DNA of 64,000 bases. Origin: Spongiimicrobium salis. GTDB lineage: Bacteria; Bacteroidota; Bacteroidia; Flavobacteriales; Flavobacteriaceae. The stretch lies in the NCBI RefSeq assembly GCF_043678055.1, contig NZ_JBHEQA010000001.1:558001-622000 (forward strand), given 5' to 3'. The position numbers and the translations under genes were made by a program. Below, one piece after another: positions 27,480 through 35,817 of this stretch; positions within the stretch are counted from its first letter, which is position 1, and each line of letters starts with the position of its first letter. Under the pieces are notes generated by a model. It did no database searches and was not told where the DNA came from. It saw only the letters and a program-made list of their open reading frames with translations.

Positions 27480-28343
27480 ATGAAGAAATTAATACTTTTT
27501 GTATGTAGCGCAGCCCTTCCTTTCCTAAGCTATGCCCAGGATGACTTATTGGATGAATTGGAAGCGGAAGTGGAAACGTCCCAAGAAGGAAACTATGCGG
27601 ATTCTGCTTTTAAAGGGCTAAAAATTGTCAACTTTGAATCGACCAAATTGGCCGCCAAAGGAGATTTTTATTTTGTAGTCTCACACCGTTTTGGCAGTGT
27701 TCAAAATGGTATCGACGATTTTTTTGGTTTGGATAATGCCGTGACCAAATTGTCTTTCTTGTGGGGAATCAGTGATGCCTTCAATGTAGGTATTGCGCGT
27801 AGTTCTTTTGAAAAAACCTACGGTGCCCATGTAAAGTATAGAATTATCCGCCAAAAGGAAAAAGGCTTTCCTTTTACTATTGTTGGATTTAATATTGTGA
27901 CGGCCAATACAGAATTGGAAAGTGATCTATTGCCGCGATTGGAATTTCAAAATCGGTTATCCTATACCTCCCAATTCCTGATTTCCAGAAAATTCAATAA
28001 AAACTTCTCTTTACAATTGGCCCCGTCCTTGGTCCATGAGAACTTTGTGAGTTTTGTAGATCAAGATAATACGCAATTTGTATTGGGTATTGGAGGGAGA
28101 CATAAACTCAATAAACGATGGAGTATTAATGCAGATTACGCCTATCATTTTAATCGTGCGGACAATTCCCCATTTAGAAATGCCTTATCCATTGGATTCG
28201 ATTTGGAAACCGGAGGACACGTATTCCAATTGCATTTTACCAATGCCCAACCCATGTTTGAAGATGGTTTCCTCGCCAATGCCGCTGGAGATTGGACCGA
28301 AGGCATTTTCTTTTTTGGCTTTAACCTAAGTAGGGTATTTTAA
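27480..28343 (+). CDS. DUF5777 family outer-membrane beta-barrel protein
   Basis: 287 residues from ATG 27480, which gives signal peptide MKKLILFVCSAALPFLSYAQ. The mature protein has the DUF5777 pattern: FKGLKIVNFESTKLAAKGDF, VVSHRFGSV, alternating amphipathic strands, and a terminal aromatic residue (LSRVF) suited to BAM-mediated insertion. Function is undefined; its repeated association with cytochromes and YceI proteins hints at respiratory or redox-lipid roles (inference). Confidence 0.82.
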   Translation: MKKLILFVCSAALPFLSYAQDDLLDELEAEVETSQEGNYADSAFKGLKIVNFESTKLAAKGDFYFVVSHRFGSVQNGIDDFFGLDNAVTKLSFLWGISDAFNVGIARSSFEKTYGAHVKYRIIRQKEKGFPFTIVGFNIVTANTELESDLLPRLEFQNRLSYTSQFLISRKFNKNFSLQLAPSLVHENFVSFVDQDNTQFVLGIGGRHKLNKRWSINADYAYHFNRADNSPFRNALSIGFDLETGGHVFQLHFTNAQPMFEDGFLANAAGDWTEGIFFFGFNLSRVF

Positions 28344-28464
28344 ATCCTTTGAGATTTTTTAAAAGGAGGAACATAAAAAACCAATTTTACAAAAGTGTTA
28401 TCTCCATACCATCTTTTGATTGTATGGATTTGTTGTAATGCCTATAAAATTAAAAAATTGTTGT

Positions 28465-29568
28465 ATGAAATTGTATCCTATCATTTTTGGAATCTTGTTA
28501 TTCTTGGGGAATGGAATGCTTCTGGCGCAAGCGCCGGCCCACGCTTCCACGAAGGAACGTACTTTCCCTGATTATTTGTCCAAAAACGAATTCAATATTG
28601 CCCAGTTGTATAAAAAAGTAATTCCTAGTGTCGTTACTATTTATACCACCAGTGATTCCTATACCCAAAAAGGACCTAGCAAGAATCAAGGCTTGGGATC
28701 TGGTGTACTCATCTCCCATGACTGCCATATTTTAACGGCTGCCCATGTAGTAGATGGTTCTACAAAAATAGAAGTGAAGACTTATGATGGAAAAAGGCGG
28801 AGCGCCACGGTACTTTTCAGTGAGAAATCGGCTGATATTGCCCTACTGCGTTTGGATGAACCCGATACTTCCTTGGTCCATGCCACTTTAGGAGATTCCG
28901 ATGTAATGGCTGTTGGGCAAAACATCTATGCCATAGGGAGCCCTTATGGCATGGAAAATTCCTTCTCTGCCGGAATTGTTTCTGCCTTTAGAGGCTTTAA
29001 TAAAGTATATGACGGTACGGTCAGTATTGAATTCATACAGACCGATGCGGCAATTAATTCCGGGAACAGTGGCGGCCCCCTCTTCAATTCCAAAGGGGAA
29101 GTCATTGGAATTGCCTCCAGTATCCTAACGGTCAGTGGCGGGTTTCAAGGTATTGGAATGGCAGTCACCATAAACACCGCCAAAGACCTCTTATCTTTTG
29201 AAGATCGTCCTTGGATCGGTATCGATGGTATTTTGCTACGAAAAGAAGAATTCACTCAAGTCTTCAATTTAAACATCCCTGGTGGCTTGTTGATCCAAAA
29301 AGTAGCTAAGGGAAGTCCGGCCAGTAAAGCGGGTTTACGCGGAGGCACCATTACTGCAAATGTTCTTGGACGCTCCTTATTATTAGGAGGCGATATCATC
29401 TTGGAAATAGGAAAGCAAGAGGCTTGTCATGTGGCCTGCTTGGAAGGAGCTAAACAACACCTAAAAGATAAAAATACCATAAACATAAGATACCTTCGGG
29501 AAGGCATAGAACGTATCGCAGTAGTAGATGTTTCTGAAACCAGAAGAAACTTCCTGTCTAAAAATTAA
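28465..29568 (+). CDS. S1C trypsin-like serine protease with PDZ-like C-terminus
   Basis: 367 residues from ATG 28465 (signal peptide MKLYPIIFGILLFLGNGMLL, cleavage near AQA). The catalytic triad is recognisable: His in LTAAHVV, Asp in SADIALLRL, Ser in NSGNSGGPLF. The C-terminal ~100 residues resemble a PDZ domain (GLLIQKVAKGSPASKAGLRGG), as in HtrA/DegP but shorter, and only one is present. It should be periplasmic, degrading or sensing misfolded proteins. It lies 121 bases after the DUF5777 gene and may share its transcript. Confidence 0.88.
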   Translation: MKLYPIIFGILLFLGNGMLLAQAPAHASTKERTFPDYLSKNEFNIAQLYKKVIPSVVTIYTTSDSYTQKGPSKNQGLGSGVLISHDCHILTAAHVVDGSTKIEVKTYDGKRRSATVLFSEKSADIALLRLDEPDTSLVHATLGDSDVMAVGQNIYAIGSPYGMENSFSAGIVSAFRGFNKVYDGTVSIEFIQTDAAINSGNSGGPLFNSKGEVIGIASSILTVSGGFQGIGMAVTINTAKDLLSFEDRPWIGIDGILLRKEEFTQVFNLNIPGGLLIQKVAKGSPASKAGLRGGTITANVLGRSLLLGGDIILEIGKQEACHVACLEGAKQHLKDKNTINIRYLREGIERIAVVDVSETRRNFLSKN

Positions 29569-30036
29569 GTGATTTCTGAGAAGCTTTTGGTTTTACATTG
29601 GAAATTGAATGTTAATGCTAACGAGTTCCTTCTCGATACATTTTTTGATACGTAATACGCATCAAAAACACTCGAAGTGACCATTGAAACCTCATCGCTA
29701 AAAAATCGGCAACAACATGAATAAAAAGCCTCTCGATCAAATCTGCTGACAGACAGGTGTACTCGAGGAGACATTATCTAGGTTAATTCATGGAATCAAC
29801 GCTGCTCAAGTAGCTTTTTCAATCTGATACTTTTGAGAAAATACGGATCGTGAACAATGTCTGGTCGAGCGCAGTCGAGACCTACTCCACTACAACCATG
29901 GGCATAAAGCCCTCCATTTCCACTTTTTTCACAAAAAAACCAAAAGTCCCACACAATGCAACATCCGTGATATCCATGCATCATCGCTTTAGCTATCTTT
30001 AAGGCACATTTTAAAATTCTATACTTTTACAGCACT
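29569..30036. repeat. Non-coding region with several imperfect inverted repeats
   Basis: 468 bases without a credible gene. At about 29630-29685 there is CTTCTCGATACA, an inner inverted repeat TTTTTGAT/ATCAAAAA, and CACTCGAAGTGAC. At 29731-29772 a second CTCGATCAAAT...ACTCGAGGAGA arrangement appears. At 29862-29881 GGTCGAGCGCAGTCGAGACC is a near-palindrome. From memory these resemble dispersed repeats in flavobacterial genomes; without a search this remains inference. Confidence 0.5.
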
Positions 30037-31539
30037 ATGAACACGAAAAGCATGATTCGCACTACGCTTCTTTTTCTATTCACTATGACCTTGACCCAAG
30101 CACAATCTTTAGGAATTTTTGAAAATAGCCAAGACGTTGGCCAAGTAAAACATCCTGGAAGCACCCATTATGATGCTTCTTCCCAATCCTATACCTTAAC
30201 GGGTTCGGGAACCAATATATGGGGAACACAAGACGAATTTCAATACGTATGGAAATCCATTCAGGGCGATTTTATCCTGAGAGCGCAAATGGAATTTGTA
30301 GGGGAAGGTGTGGACCCCCACCGAAAAATCGGATGGGCCATCCGAAACAGTTTTCATACAGGTTCTCCCATGGCAGTAGGCACTGTGCATGGAGATGGTT
30401 TAACCTCTTTACAATACCGAAAAAAAGCCAATGGTGAGGTTACAGAAACCAAATCAACAGCTACGGCTCCAGATATCATACAATTGGAACGTAGGGGCAA
30501 CACCTACATCATGAGCACTGCTAAATTTGGAGAGGCCTTTACCACAGTATCTACGGAACTCGACTTGCGAAATGAGGTCTTTGTGGGCCTATTTATCTGC
30601 GCTCATAACCCTGAAGTGACCGAAAAGGCGATCTTTAAGAATGTACGTATTGTAAAACCTGCGCCTGAAGATTTACAGCCTTATCGCGATTATTTGGGAA
30701 GCCGTTTGGAAATTATGGATGTAGCCACCGGAGAACGTAAAATATTGACGACTTCCGAACACAGTATCCAAGCCCCCAATTGGACCCCGGATGGAAAAAC
30801 ATTGATCTATAATTCTAATGGACTACTGTACAATTACGATCTGGAAACAGGAAAAATAACCATGTTAAATAGTGGTTTTGCCAACCGCAACAACAATGAT
30901 CACGTATTGAATGCCAAGGGGACAAAAATTGCAATCAGTCATCACAATGATGACGATAATGGTGATTCGGCCATTTACTACCTCCCTATTACAGGGAGTG
31001 ATTCCCCCATAAAGGTCACTAAAACGGGCGTAGGCGCATCCTATCTTCATGGTTGGTCTCCCGATGAAAAAAAGATGCTGTTTACGGGGAATCGCAAAGG
31101 GCAATATGACATCTACGAATTGGATGTCGCCAGCGGAAAAGAAAAGCAACTAACAAATACCAAGACCCTTGATGATGGTTCGGAATACTCCCCGGATGGA
31201 AAATACATTTATTTTAACTCCAATCGCACGGGCACTATGCAGGCATGGCGGATGAAAGCAGATGGTAGTGAACAAACCCAATTGACCTTTGATGAACTCA
31301 ACGATTGGTTTCCGCATGTGTCCCCAGATGAAAAGAAGATCGTATTGATATCCTTTCCAAAGGAAGTACCTTCTGGAGATCATCCCTTCTACAAGCATTG
31401 TGTTTTACGGATCATGCCCTTAGCAGGAGGTACTCCAAAAATTATTGCCCATGTCTATGGTGGCCAGGGAACCATCAATGTTCCCAGTTGGTCTCCCGAT
31501 AGCAAGTATATTGCCTTTGTTACCAATTCTGGGGAGTAA
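30037..31539 (+). CDS. Exported TolB-like beta-propeller protein with N-terminal lectin-like domain
   Basis: 500 residues with a signal peptide (cleavage near TQAQ). Residues ~25-205 look like a concanavalin-type sandwich of the DUF1349 kind (WGTQDEFQYVWKSIQGDFILRAQMEF, ...GLFICAHNPEV). Residues ~225-495 carry at least five PD40/TolB propeller units with the SPDGK consensus (APNWTPDGKTLIYNSN, HGWSPDEKKMLFTGNR, SEYSPDGKYIYFNSN, PHVSPDEKKIVLIS, PSWSPDSKYIAFV). Role unknown; carbohydrate binding is plausible. Confidence 0.85.
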   Translation: MNTKSMIRTTLLFLFTMTLTQAQSLGIFENSQDVGQVKHPGSTHYDASSQSYTLTGSGTNIWGTQDEFQYVWKSIQGDFILRAQMEFVGEGVDPHRKIGWAIRNSFHTGSPMAVGTVHGDGLTSLQYRKKANGEVTETKSTATAPDIIQLERRGNTYIMSTAKFGEAFTTVSTELDLRNEVFVGLFICAHNPEVTEKAIFKNVRIVKPAPEDLQPYRDYLGSRLEIMDVATGERKILTTSEHSIQAPNWTPDGKTLIYNSNGLLYNYDLETGKITMLNSGFANRNNNDHVLNAKGTKIAISHHNDDDNGDSAIYYLPITGSDSPIKVTKTGVGASYLHGWSPDEKKMLFTGNRKGQYDIYELDVASGKEKQLTNTKTLDDGSEYSPDGKYIYFNSNRTGTMQAWRMKADGSEQTQLTFDELNDWFPHVSPDEKKIVLISFPKEVPSGDHPFYKHCVLRIMPLAGGTPKIIAHVYGGQGTINVPSWSPDSKYIAFVTNSGE

Positions 31540-31561
31540 AAAATAGGTTTAAGATAACCAT

Positions 31562-31598
31562 AAAAAAAATCCGTTATGTTTTGCATAACGGATTTTTT
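31562..31598. terminator. Bidirectional terminator
   Basis: ATCCGTTATG pairs exactly with CATAACGGAT over a TTTTG loop, flanked by A-rich sequence on the left and T-rich on the right. It serves both the propeller-protein gene (plus) and folD (minus). Confidence 0.85.
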
Positions 31599-31603
31599 CT
31601 TTG

Positions 31604-32488
31604 TTATCCTTTTGATCTATGCCGTTCCCTAGCCAATAAGGTATTTTTCAATAACATGGCAATGGTCATGGGGCCTACTCCACCAGGTACTGGAGTAATA
31701 AAGGATGCCTTTTTGCTTACATTTTCAAAATCCACATCCCCAGTAATATAATATCCTTTTTCCTTGGTCTCATCCGGAACGCGGGTGATTCCTACATCAA
31801 TGATCACAGCGCCCTCTTTAACCATATGGGCTTTTACAAATTGTGGTATTCCCAAAGCTGAAATAACGATATCTGCATTGGCAATAATCTCTTCAATATT
31901 TTTGGTCCTACTATGGGCTTGGGTCACTGTACAGTTTCCTGGCCAACCTTTACGTCCCATTAAAATGCTCATGGGCCTTCCAACAATATGACTTCTTCCA
32001 ATGACTACAGTGCGTTTTCCCTGGGTCTCAATATTATAGCGTTCCAATAATTCCAATATTCCAAAGGGAGTTGCTGGAATAAAGGTACTCATGTCCAAAG
32101 CCATTTTCCCGAAATTGGTTGGGTGAAAACCATCGACATCCTTATCCGGATCAATGGCCATAATAACTTTCTGGGTATCTATTTGATCTGGCAGGGGCAA
32201 TTGCACGATAAAACCATCGATATCTTCATCTTTATTGAGTTCCTCGATTTTTTTAAGGAGTTCCACTTCACTGGTGGTGCTGGGCAATTGCACCAAGGTA
32301 GATTCAAAACCAATACGTTTACACGAACGCACCTTGCTTCCAACATACGTTAAACTTGCCCCATCGTTTCCTACGATTACAGCAGCTAAATGAGGTACTT
32401 TTTCCCCCCGCTCCTTCATTTTTACTACTTCCGCAGCAATTTCTTCTTTAATCTGATTGGATATTTTTTTTCCGTCTAATAACTCCAT
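31604..32488 (-). CDS. folD: Bifunctional methylenetetrahydrofolate dehydrogenase / methenyltetrahydrofolate cyclohydrolase
   Basis: 294 residues, the usual FolD length. The conserved elements are YVGSKVRSCKRIGF with the catalytic Tyr and Lys, DGFIVQLPLP, the NADP-binding VVIGRSHIVGRPMS, and PVPGGVGPMTIAMLL near the end. It interconverts 5,10-methylene-, methenyl- and 10-formyl-tetrahydrofolate in one-carbon metabolism. It is next to ffh with an 85-base gap and may be cotranscribed. Confidence 0.96.
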   Translation of the reverse strand: MELLDGKKISNQIKEEIAAEVVKMKERGEKVPHLAAVIVGNDGASLTYVGSKVRSCKRIGFESTLVQLPSTTSEVELLKKIEELNKDEDIDGFIVQLPLPDQIDTQKVIMAIDPDKDVDGFHPTNFGKMALDMSTFIPATPFGILELLERYNIETQGKRTVVIGRSHIVGRPMSILMGRKGWPGNCTVTQAHSRTKNIEEIIANADIVISALGIPQFVKAHMVKEGAVIIDVGITRVPDETKEKGYYITGDVDFENVSKKASFITPVPGGVGPMTIAMLLKNTLLARERHRSKG

Positions 32489-32573
32489 ATGCTTGTTTAG
32501 GATTGATCTCTGCTTATTTGTGGTTTTTATGCACTTGGTTTATGTCAATGCTGTGCGCATTTCGGGTGGACAA

Positions 32574-33911
32574 CTAGCGTCCCCCTTTCATACCGCTCAT
32601 CATCTGCATCATTTTTTTACCGCCACCGCCTTGCATCATTTTCATCATTTTTCCCATTTGATCAAATTGTTTCAGCAGTTGATTGACTTCCTGTATGGTA
32701 CGGCCACTTCCTTTAGCAATACGTTTTTTTCTACTTGCATTCAATTTTGAAGGTGTTGCCCGCTCATCAGGGGTCATGGAATGTATGATCGCTTCCACAT
32801 GTTTAAAGGCATCATCATCAATGTCTAGTCCTTTCAGGGCTTTCCCCGCACCCGGAATCATTCCCATAAGGTCCTTAAGATTCCCCATTTTCTTAATTTG
32901 TTGAATCTGACTCAAGAAATCATCGAAACCAAACTTATTCTTAGCGATTTTCTTTTGGATCTTTCTAGCTTCTGCTTCATCAAATTGTTCTTGGGCTCGC
33001 TCAACAAGGGATATTACATCCCCCATCCCCAAGATACGATCGGCCATACGGGAAGGGTGGAAAACATCTATGGCTTCCATTTTCTCCCCAGTACCGATAA
33101 ACTTAATAGGTTTATCTACCACAGATTTAATGGAAATGGCAGCACCTCCACGTGTATCCCCATCAAGCTTGGTGAGGATAACTCCGTCAAAATTCAGAAT
33201 ATCATTAAAAGCTTTTGCGGTATTTACAGCGTCTTGCCCGGTCATGGCATCCACTACAAAAAGTGTTTCTTGAGGGGTAATGGCTGAATGAATATTGGCA
33301 ATTTCATTCATCATTTCCTCATCAACGGCCAAACGACCCGCAGTATCTATAATCACTACATTATGACCATTGGTTTTCGCATGGGCAATACCTGCTTTGG
33401 AAATGGCTACCGGATCTGTATTTCCACGATCCGAGTATACCTCAACACCAATCTGTTCCCCAACCACATGAAGCTGATCAATAGCCGCAGGACGATACAC
33501 GTCACAGGCAACCAAAAGTGGCTTCTTACTTTTCTTATCCTTAAGAAAGTTGGCCAATTTTCCGGAAAAAGTTGTTTTTCCCGATCCTTGTAAACCAGAC
33601 ATCAAAATTACAGAAGGCTTCCCAGAAAGATTGATTCCTTCGCTCTCTCCTCCCATCAATTCGGTAAGCTCGTCCTTTACAATCTTTACCATCAACTGTC
33701 CAGGTTGCAAAGTTGTCAATACATTTTGCCCCAATGCCTTCTCACGTACCCTATTGGTAAACTCCTTGGCAATCTTAAAATTGACATCCGCATCCAATAA
33801 GGCCCTACGAACCTCTTTGGTGGTTTCCGCTACATTAATTTCTGTAATTTGTCCATGTCCTTTAAGAACATGAAGGGCTTTATCTAACTTTTCACTTAAA
33901 TTATCAAACAT
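32574..33911 (-). CDS. ffh: Signal recognition particle protein
   Basis: 445 residues from ATG 33911 (MFDNLSEKLDKALHVLKG); a TTG 12 bases upstream is not needed. Domains: N (1-90), GTPase G domain (P-loop GLQGSGKTTFSGKLA, DTAGRLAVD, TKLDGDTRGG), and the Met-rich M domain ending in KMMKMMQGGGGKKMMQMMSG. It binds signal sequences and 4.5S RNA and targets ribosomes to the SecYEG translocon. The SRP RNA gene was not found in the window. Confidence 0.96.
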   Translation of the reverse strand: MFDNLSEKLDKALHVLKGHGQITEINVAETTKEVRRALLDADVNFKIAKEFTNRVREKALGQNVLTTLQPGQLMVKIVKDELTELMGGESEGINLSGKPSVILMSGLQGSGKTTFSGKLANFLKDKKSKKPLLVACDVYRPAAIDQLHVVGEQIGVEVYSDRGNTDPVAISKAGIAHAKTNGHNVVIIDTAGRLAVDEEMMNEIANIHSAITPQETLFVVDAMTGQDAVNTAKAFNDILNFDGVILTKLDGDTRGGAAISIKSVVDKPIKFIGTGEKMEAIDVFHPSRMADRILGMGDVISLVERAQEQFDEAEARKIQKKIAKNKFGFDDFLSQIQQIKKMGNLKDLMGMIPGAGKALKGLDIDDDAFKHVEAIIHSMTPDERATPSKLNASRKKRIAKGSGRTIQEVNQLLKQFDQMGKMMKMMQGGGGKKMMQMMSGMKGGR

Positions 33912-34060
33912 AATCTTATGCAATTATTGGGAAATGCAAAGAAAAGGAATATGCTATCGTTAGGCAAATGAAAGCCCTATTTACATGGGATATTTTAAGG
34001 GTATTCGCTTATTTTTTCACAAAATGTTGTCGCTAAAAAACAAAAGCCTTGAGGAAAGAT

Positions 34061-35131
34061 TCAATACAGCCTACCAGACTGCACATCATCGCAGTCCATT
34101 TGCAAAAGTAGTTTGTCGTAGATGGTCCCGAAAAGGCGTACCCTGCCTTCTCCTGTATCATGGGCGATCCAACTAAAATTGAGCTGTTCGTAATTTTCAA
34201 ATTGAAGTTCCACGATCACTCCGTCATCCGAGGGAGATATGGTCCATTGGCCCACTTCAGTAGTATTTCCATCTTCAAAAAGTACGGTATTGTCGGGCAT
34301 AAAGGTCAAGCGGCCTTCTTCCAAAGGCACCTCTTCCTCATTTCTGGTCAAACGCGTAATATCCCAAGGACAAGACACCAAACGCCCCCTTAGGTTTTCT
34401 TCGGTAAAATCATCGTCACTATGATCATCATCGTCATCTTCATCACAGGCTCCTACCGCATTCAGTAATACTTGGGTCAACTCCGTAGCATCATTTGCAT
34501 TGATTCTAGTACCATTGGCCAATTCCAAGCCTATGGGAAAACGAATACTGATAAAATCATCTGGGGAAAGTCCATTTAGATATCGCGTGAGCTCTTCGTC
34601 GGAGTTAACAGCATCTGTATCTGTAAATTGGGCTTCTACCCTAAAGGAAAAAAAAGTGAGTGGATACACAAAATCCACGCATTCTATATCAAGGTCGTCT
34701 CCTCCTTCAACACAGGCGTTCGCAATAGCATCAAACTCTTCCATACTGTTTACAACTACTTGTGTAAAATCTGGTTTTTGTACTGTTATGGGCACAAAAA
34801 TGATAATTTGATCTTGATTGTCCTCATCGGCATCCAATAGCTCTTCCACCTCAATAAAATCATCTACGGAATCTATGGACAAACGTTTGTCATTCACTTC
34901 TATGGTATAGGGAAACACTAAGGAGACACAACTTACACCATCTACAATATTATCAAAAGAGCCATCATGTGCCGCTGTTCTTTTTAGTAGTCTGGTCATT
35001 GGGGAATTTACGGAAATAGCATCTCCATTTGCAGTCATAGGAGGCTCATTGGTTTCTACCTGACATGCCATTACATGTAGGAGCAACAAAACTATTCCAA
35101 AGCTTTTTAAATGTCTATAAAACTTTTCCAT
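34061..35131 (-). CDS. Acidic surface-type lipoprotein, one lipocalin-like unit (paralogue 1)
   Basis: 356 residues; lipobox HVMAC with Cys23. Residues ~55-225 hold four successive units marked by FPYT (73), VPIT (113), YPLT (156) and FPIG (198). An Asp-rich stretch (CDEDDDDDHSDDDF, from 229) precedes one C-terminal ~100-residue lipocalin-like unit (SCPWDITRLTRNEEE...GQWTISPSDDG). Residues 1-245 align without gaps to the 582-residue paralogue downstream of the sigma gene. The promoter motif at 35168-35193 is shared with that paralogue and fecR. It is divergent from the sigma gene. Ligand unknown; calcium or another cation is conceivable from the acidic stretch. Confidence 0.8.
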   Translation of the reverse strand: MEKFYRHLKSFGIVLLLLHVMACQVETNEPPMTANGDAISVNSPMTRLLKRTAAHDGSFDNIVDGVSCVSLVFPYTIEVNDKRLSIDSVDDFIEVEELLDADEDNQDQIIIFVPITVQKPDFTQVVVNSMEEFDAIANACVEGGDDLDIECVDFVYPLTFFSFRVEAQFTDTDAVNSDEELTRYLNGLSPDDFISIRFPIGLELANGTRINANDATELTQVLLNAVGACDEDDDDDHSDDDFTEENLRGRLVSCPWDITRLTRNEEEVPLEEGRLTFMPDNTVLFEDGNTTEVGQWTISPSDDGVIVELQFENYEQLNFSWIAHDTGEGRVRLFGTIYDKLLLQMDCDDVQSGRLY

Positions 35132-35167
35132 AACGATTCAAAGTTCGTTGATTTGCCCCCACTATAC

Positions 35168-35193
35168 AACAACAGTAAAAAAAAATACCCTAC
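35168..35193 (-). promoter_or_regulatory. Candidate ECF sigma promoter, lipoprotein 1
   Basis: On the minus strand: GTAGGGTATT, 10 bases, GTTGTT. The same two blocks at the same spacing occur before fecR (38060-38085), and nearly the same before lipoprotein 2 (37603-37628). The inner edge is 37 bases from the ATG, exactly as for lipoprotein 2. Confidence 0.72.
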
Positions 35194-35212
35194 TTATTTT
35201 CTTTTTTTAAGA

Positions 35213-35220
35213 TATCTTTG
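35213..35220 (+). promoter_or_regulatory. Housekeeping -7 box before the ECF sigma gene
   Basis: TATCTTTG matches the Bacteroidota -7 consensus TAnnTTTG and lies 19 bases before the TTG start of the sigma gene. No clear -33 TTTG is present. The local ECF motif is absent on this strand. Confidence 0.5.
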
Positions 35221-35239
35221 AAAAAAATATTCGGACCTA

Positions 35240-35752
35240 TTGGATACTAAAAATATAGAAAATGTATGTGAAGAACAAGTCTTCAGTTCCCTTTTCAAAG
35301 CGAACTCCAAAACCATTTTCAATTATATCTATTATAAGTTTGGTAACGAAGAAAAGGCCTATGATGTTGTGCAAGAGGCTTTTTTAAAATTATGGGAGAA
35401 CTGTCTAAAAGTACATCCGGATAAGGCAAAGTCCTATGTATACACTATTGCCAACAACACCTACCTCAATATTATTAAGGCCGAAAAAGTACGTCTTAAC
35501 CATGCCAAAAGCCGGAACGATACCTTTAACGAAACTCCTGAATTCTTGTTGGAAGAAAAACAATATCAAGAGAAATTGGAGCGGGCTCTGGCCAGTTTGC
35601 CTGAAAATCAGCGTACCACATTTTTACTGAATAGGATCGACGGAAAGAAATATGCCCAAATTGCCGAAATGGAGGGGGTTAGTGTTAAGGCCATTGAAAA
35701 AAGAATGCATTTGGCGTTAAAAAGTCTACGCCAACATATTGATGGTATATAA
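35240..35752 (+). CDS. ECF-type RNA polymerase sigma factor
   Basis: 170 residues, the usual ECF size. Region 2 is seen in FNYIYYKFGNEEKAYDVVQEAFLKLWEN and the -10 recognition helix SYVYTIANNTYLNIIKAEK; region 4 in LPENQRTTFLLNRIDGKKYAQIAEMEGVSVKAIEKRMHLALKSLRQ. The only possible start near the conserved N-terminus is TTG 35240, because an in-frame TGA lies 7 codons upstream. With fecR and the TonB-dependent transducer nearby, it is the sigma part of a FecI/FecR-like surface-signalling system. It is flanked by the two paralogous lipoprotein genes. Confidence 0.92.
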   Translation: MDTKNIENVCEEQVFSSLFKANSKTIFNYIYYKFGNEEKAYDVVQEAFLKLWENCLKVHPDKAKSYVYTIANNTYLNIIKAEKVRLNHAKSRNDTFNETPEFLLEEKQYQEKLERALASLPENQRTTFLLNRIDGKKYAQIAEMEGVSVKAIEKRMHLALKSLRQHIDGI

Positions 35753-35765
35753 AAATTGACTTAAA

Positions 35766-35795
35766 AAAGGATGATATGCGGGCATACCATCCTTT
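35766..35795. terminator. Hairpin between sigma gene and lipoprotein 2
   Basis: AAAGGATGATATGC pairs with GCATACCATCCTTT with one mismatch. An A-run on the left gives a U-tract for the minus direction. It sits between the convergent sigma and lipoprotein 2 genes. Confidence 0.7.
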
Positions 35796-35817
35796 ACATT
35801 ATAGTAGGGTTCACTGT

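Noticed and set aside
29565..29984. Short open frames of 60-70 codons in the repeat region
   Set aside because: They cover the inverted repeats, have no start context and no recognisable sequence.
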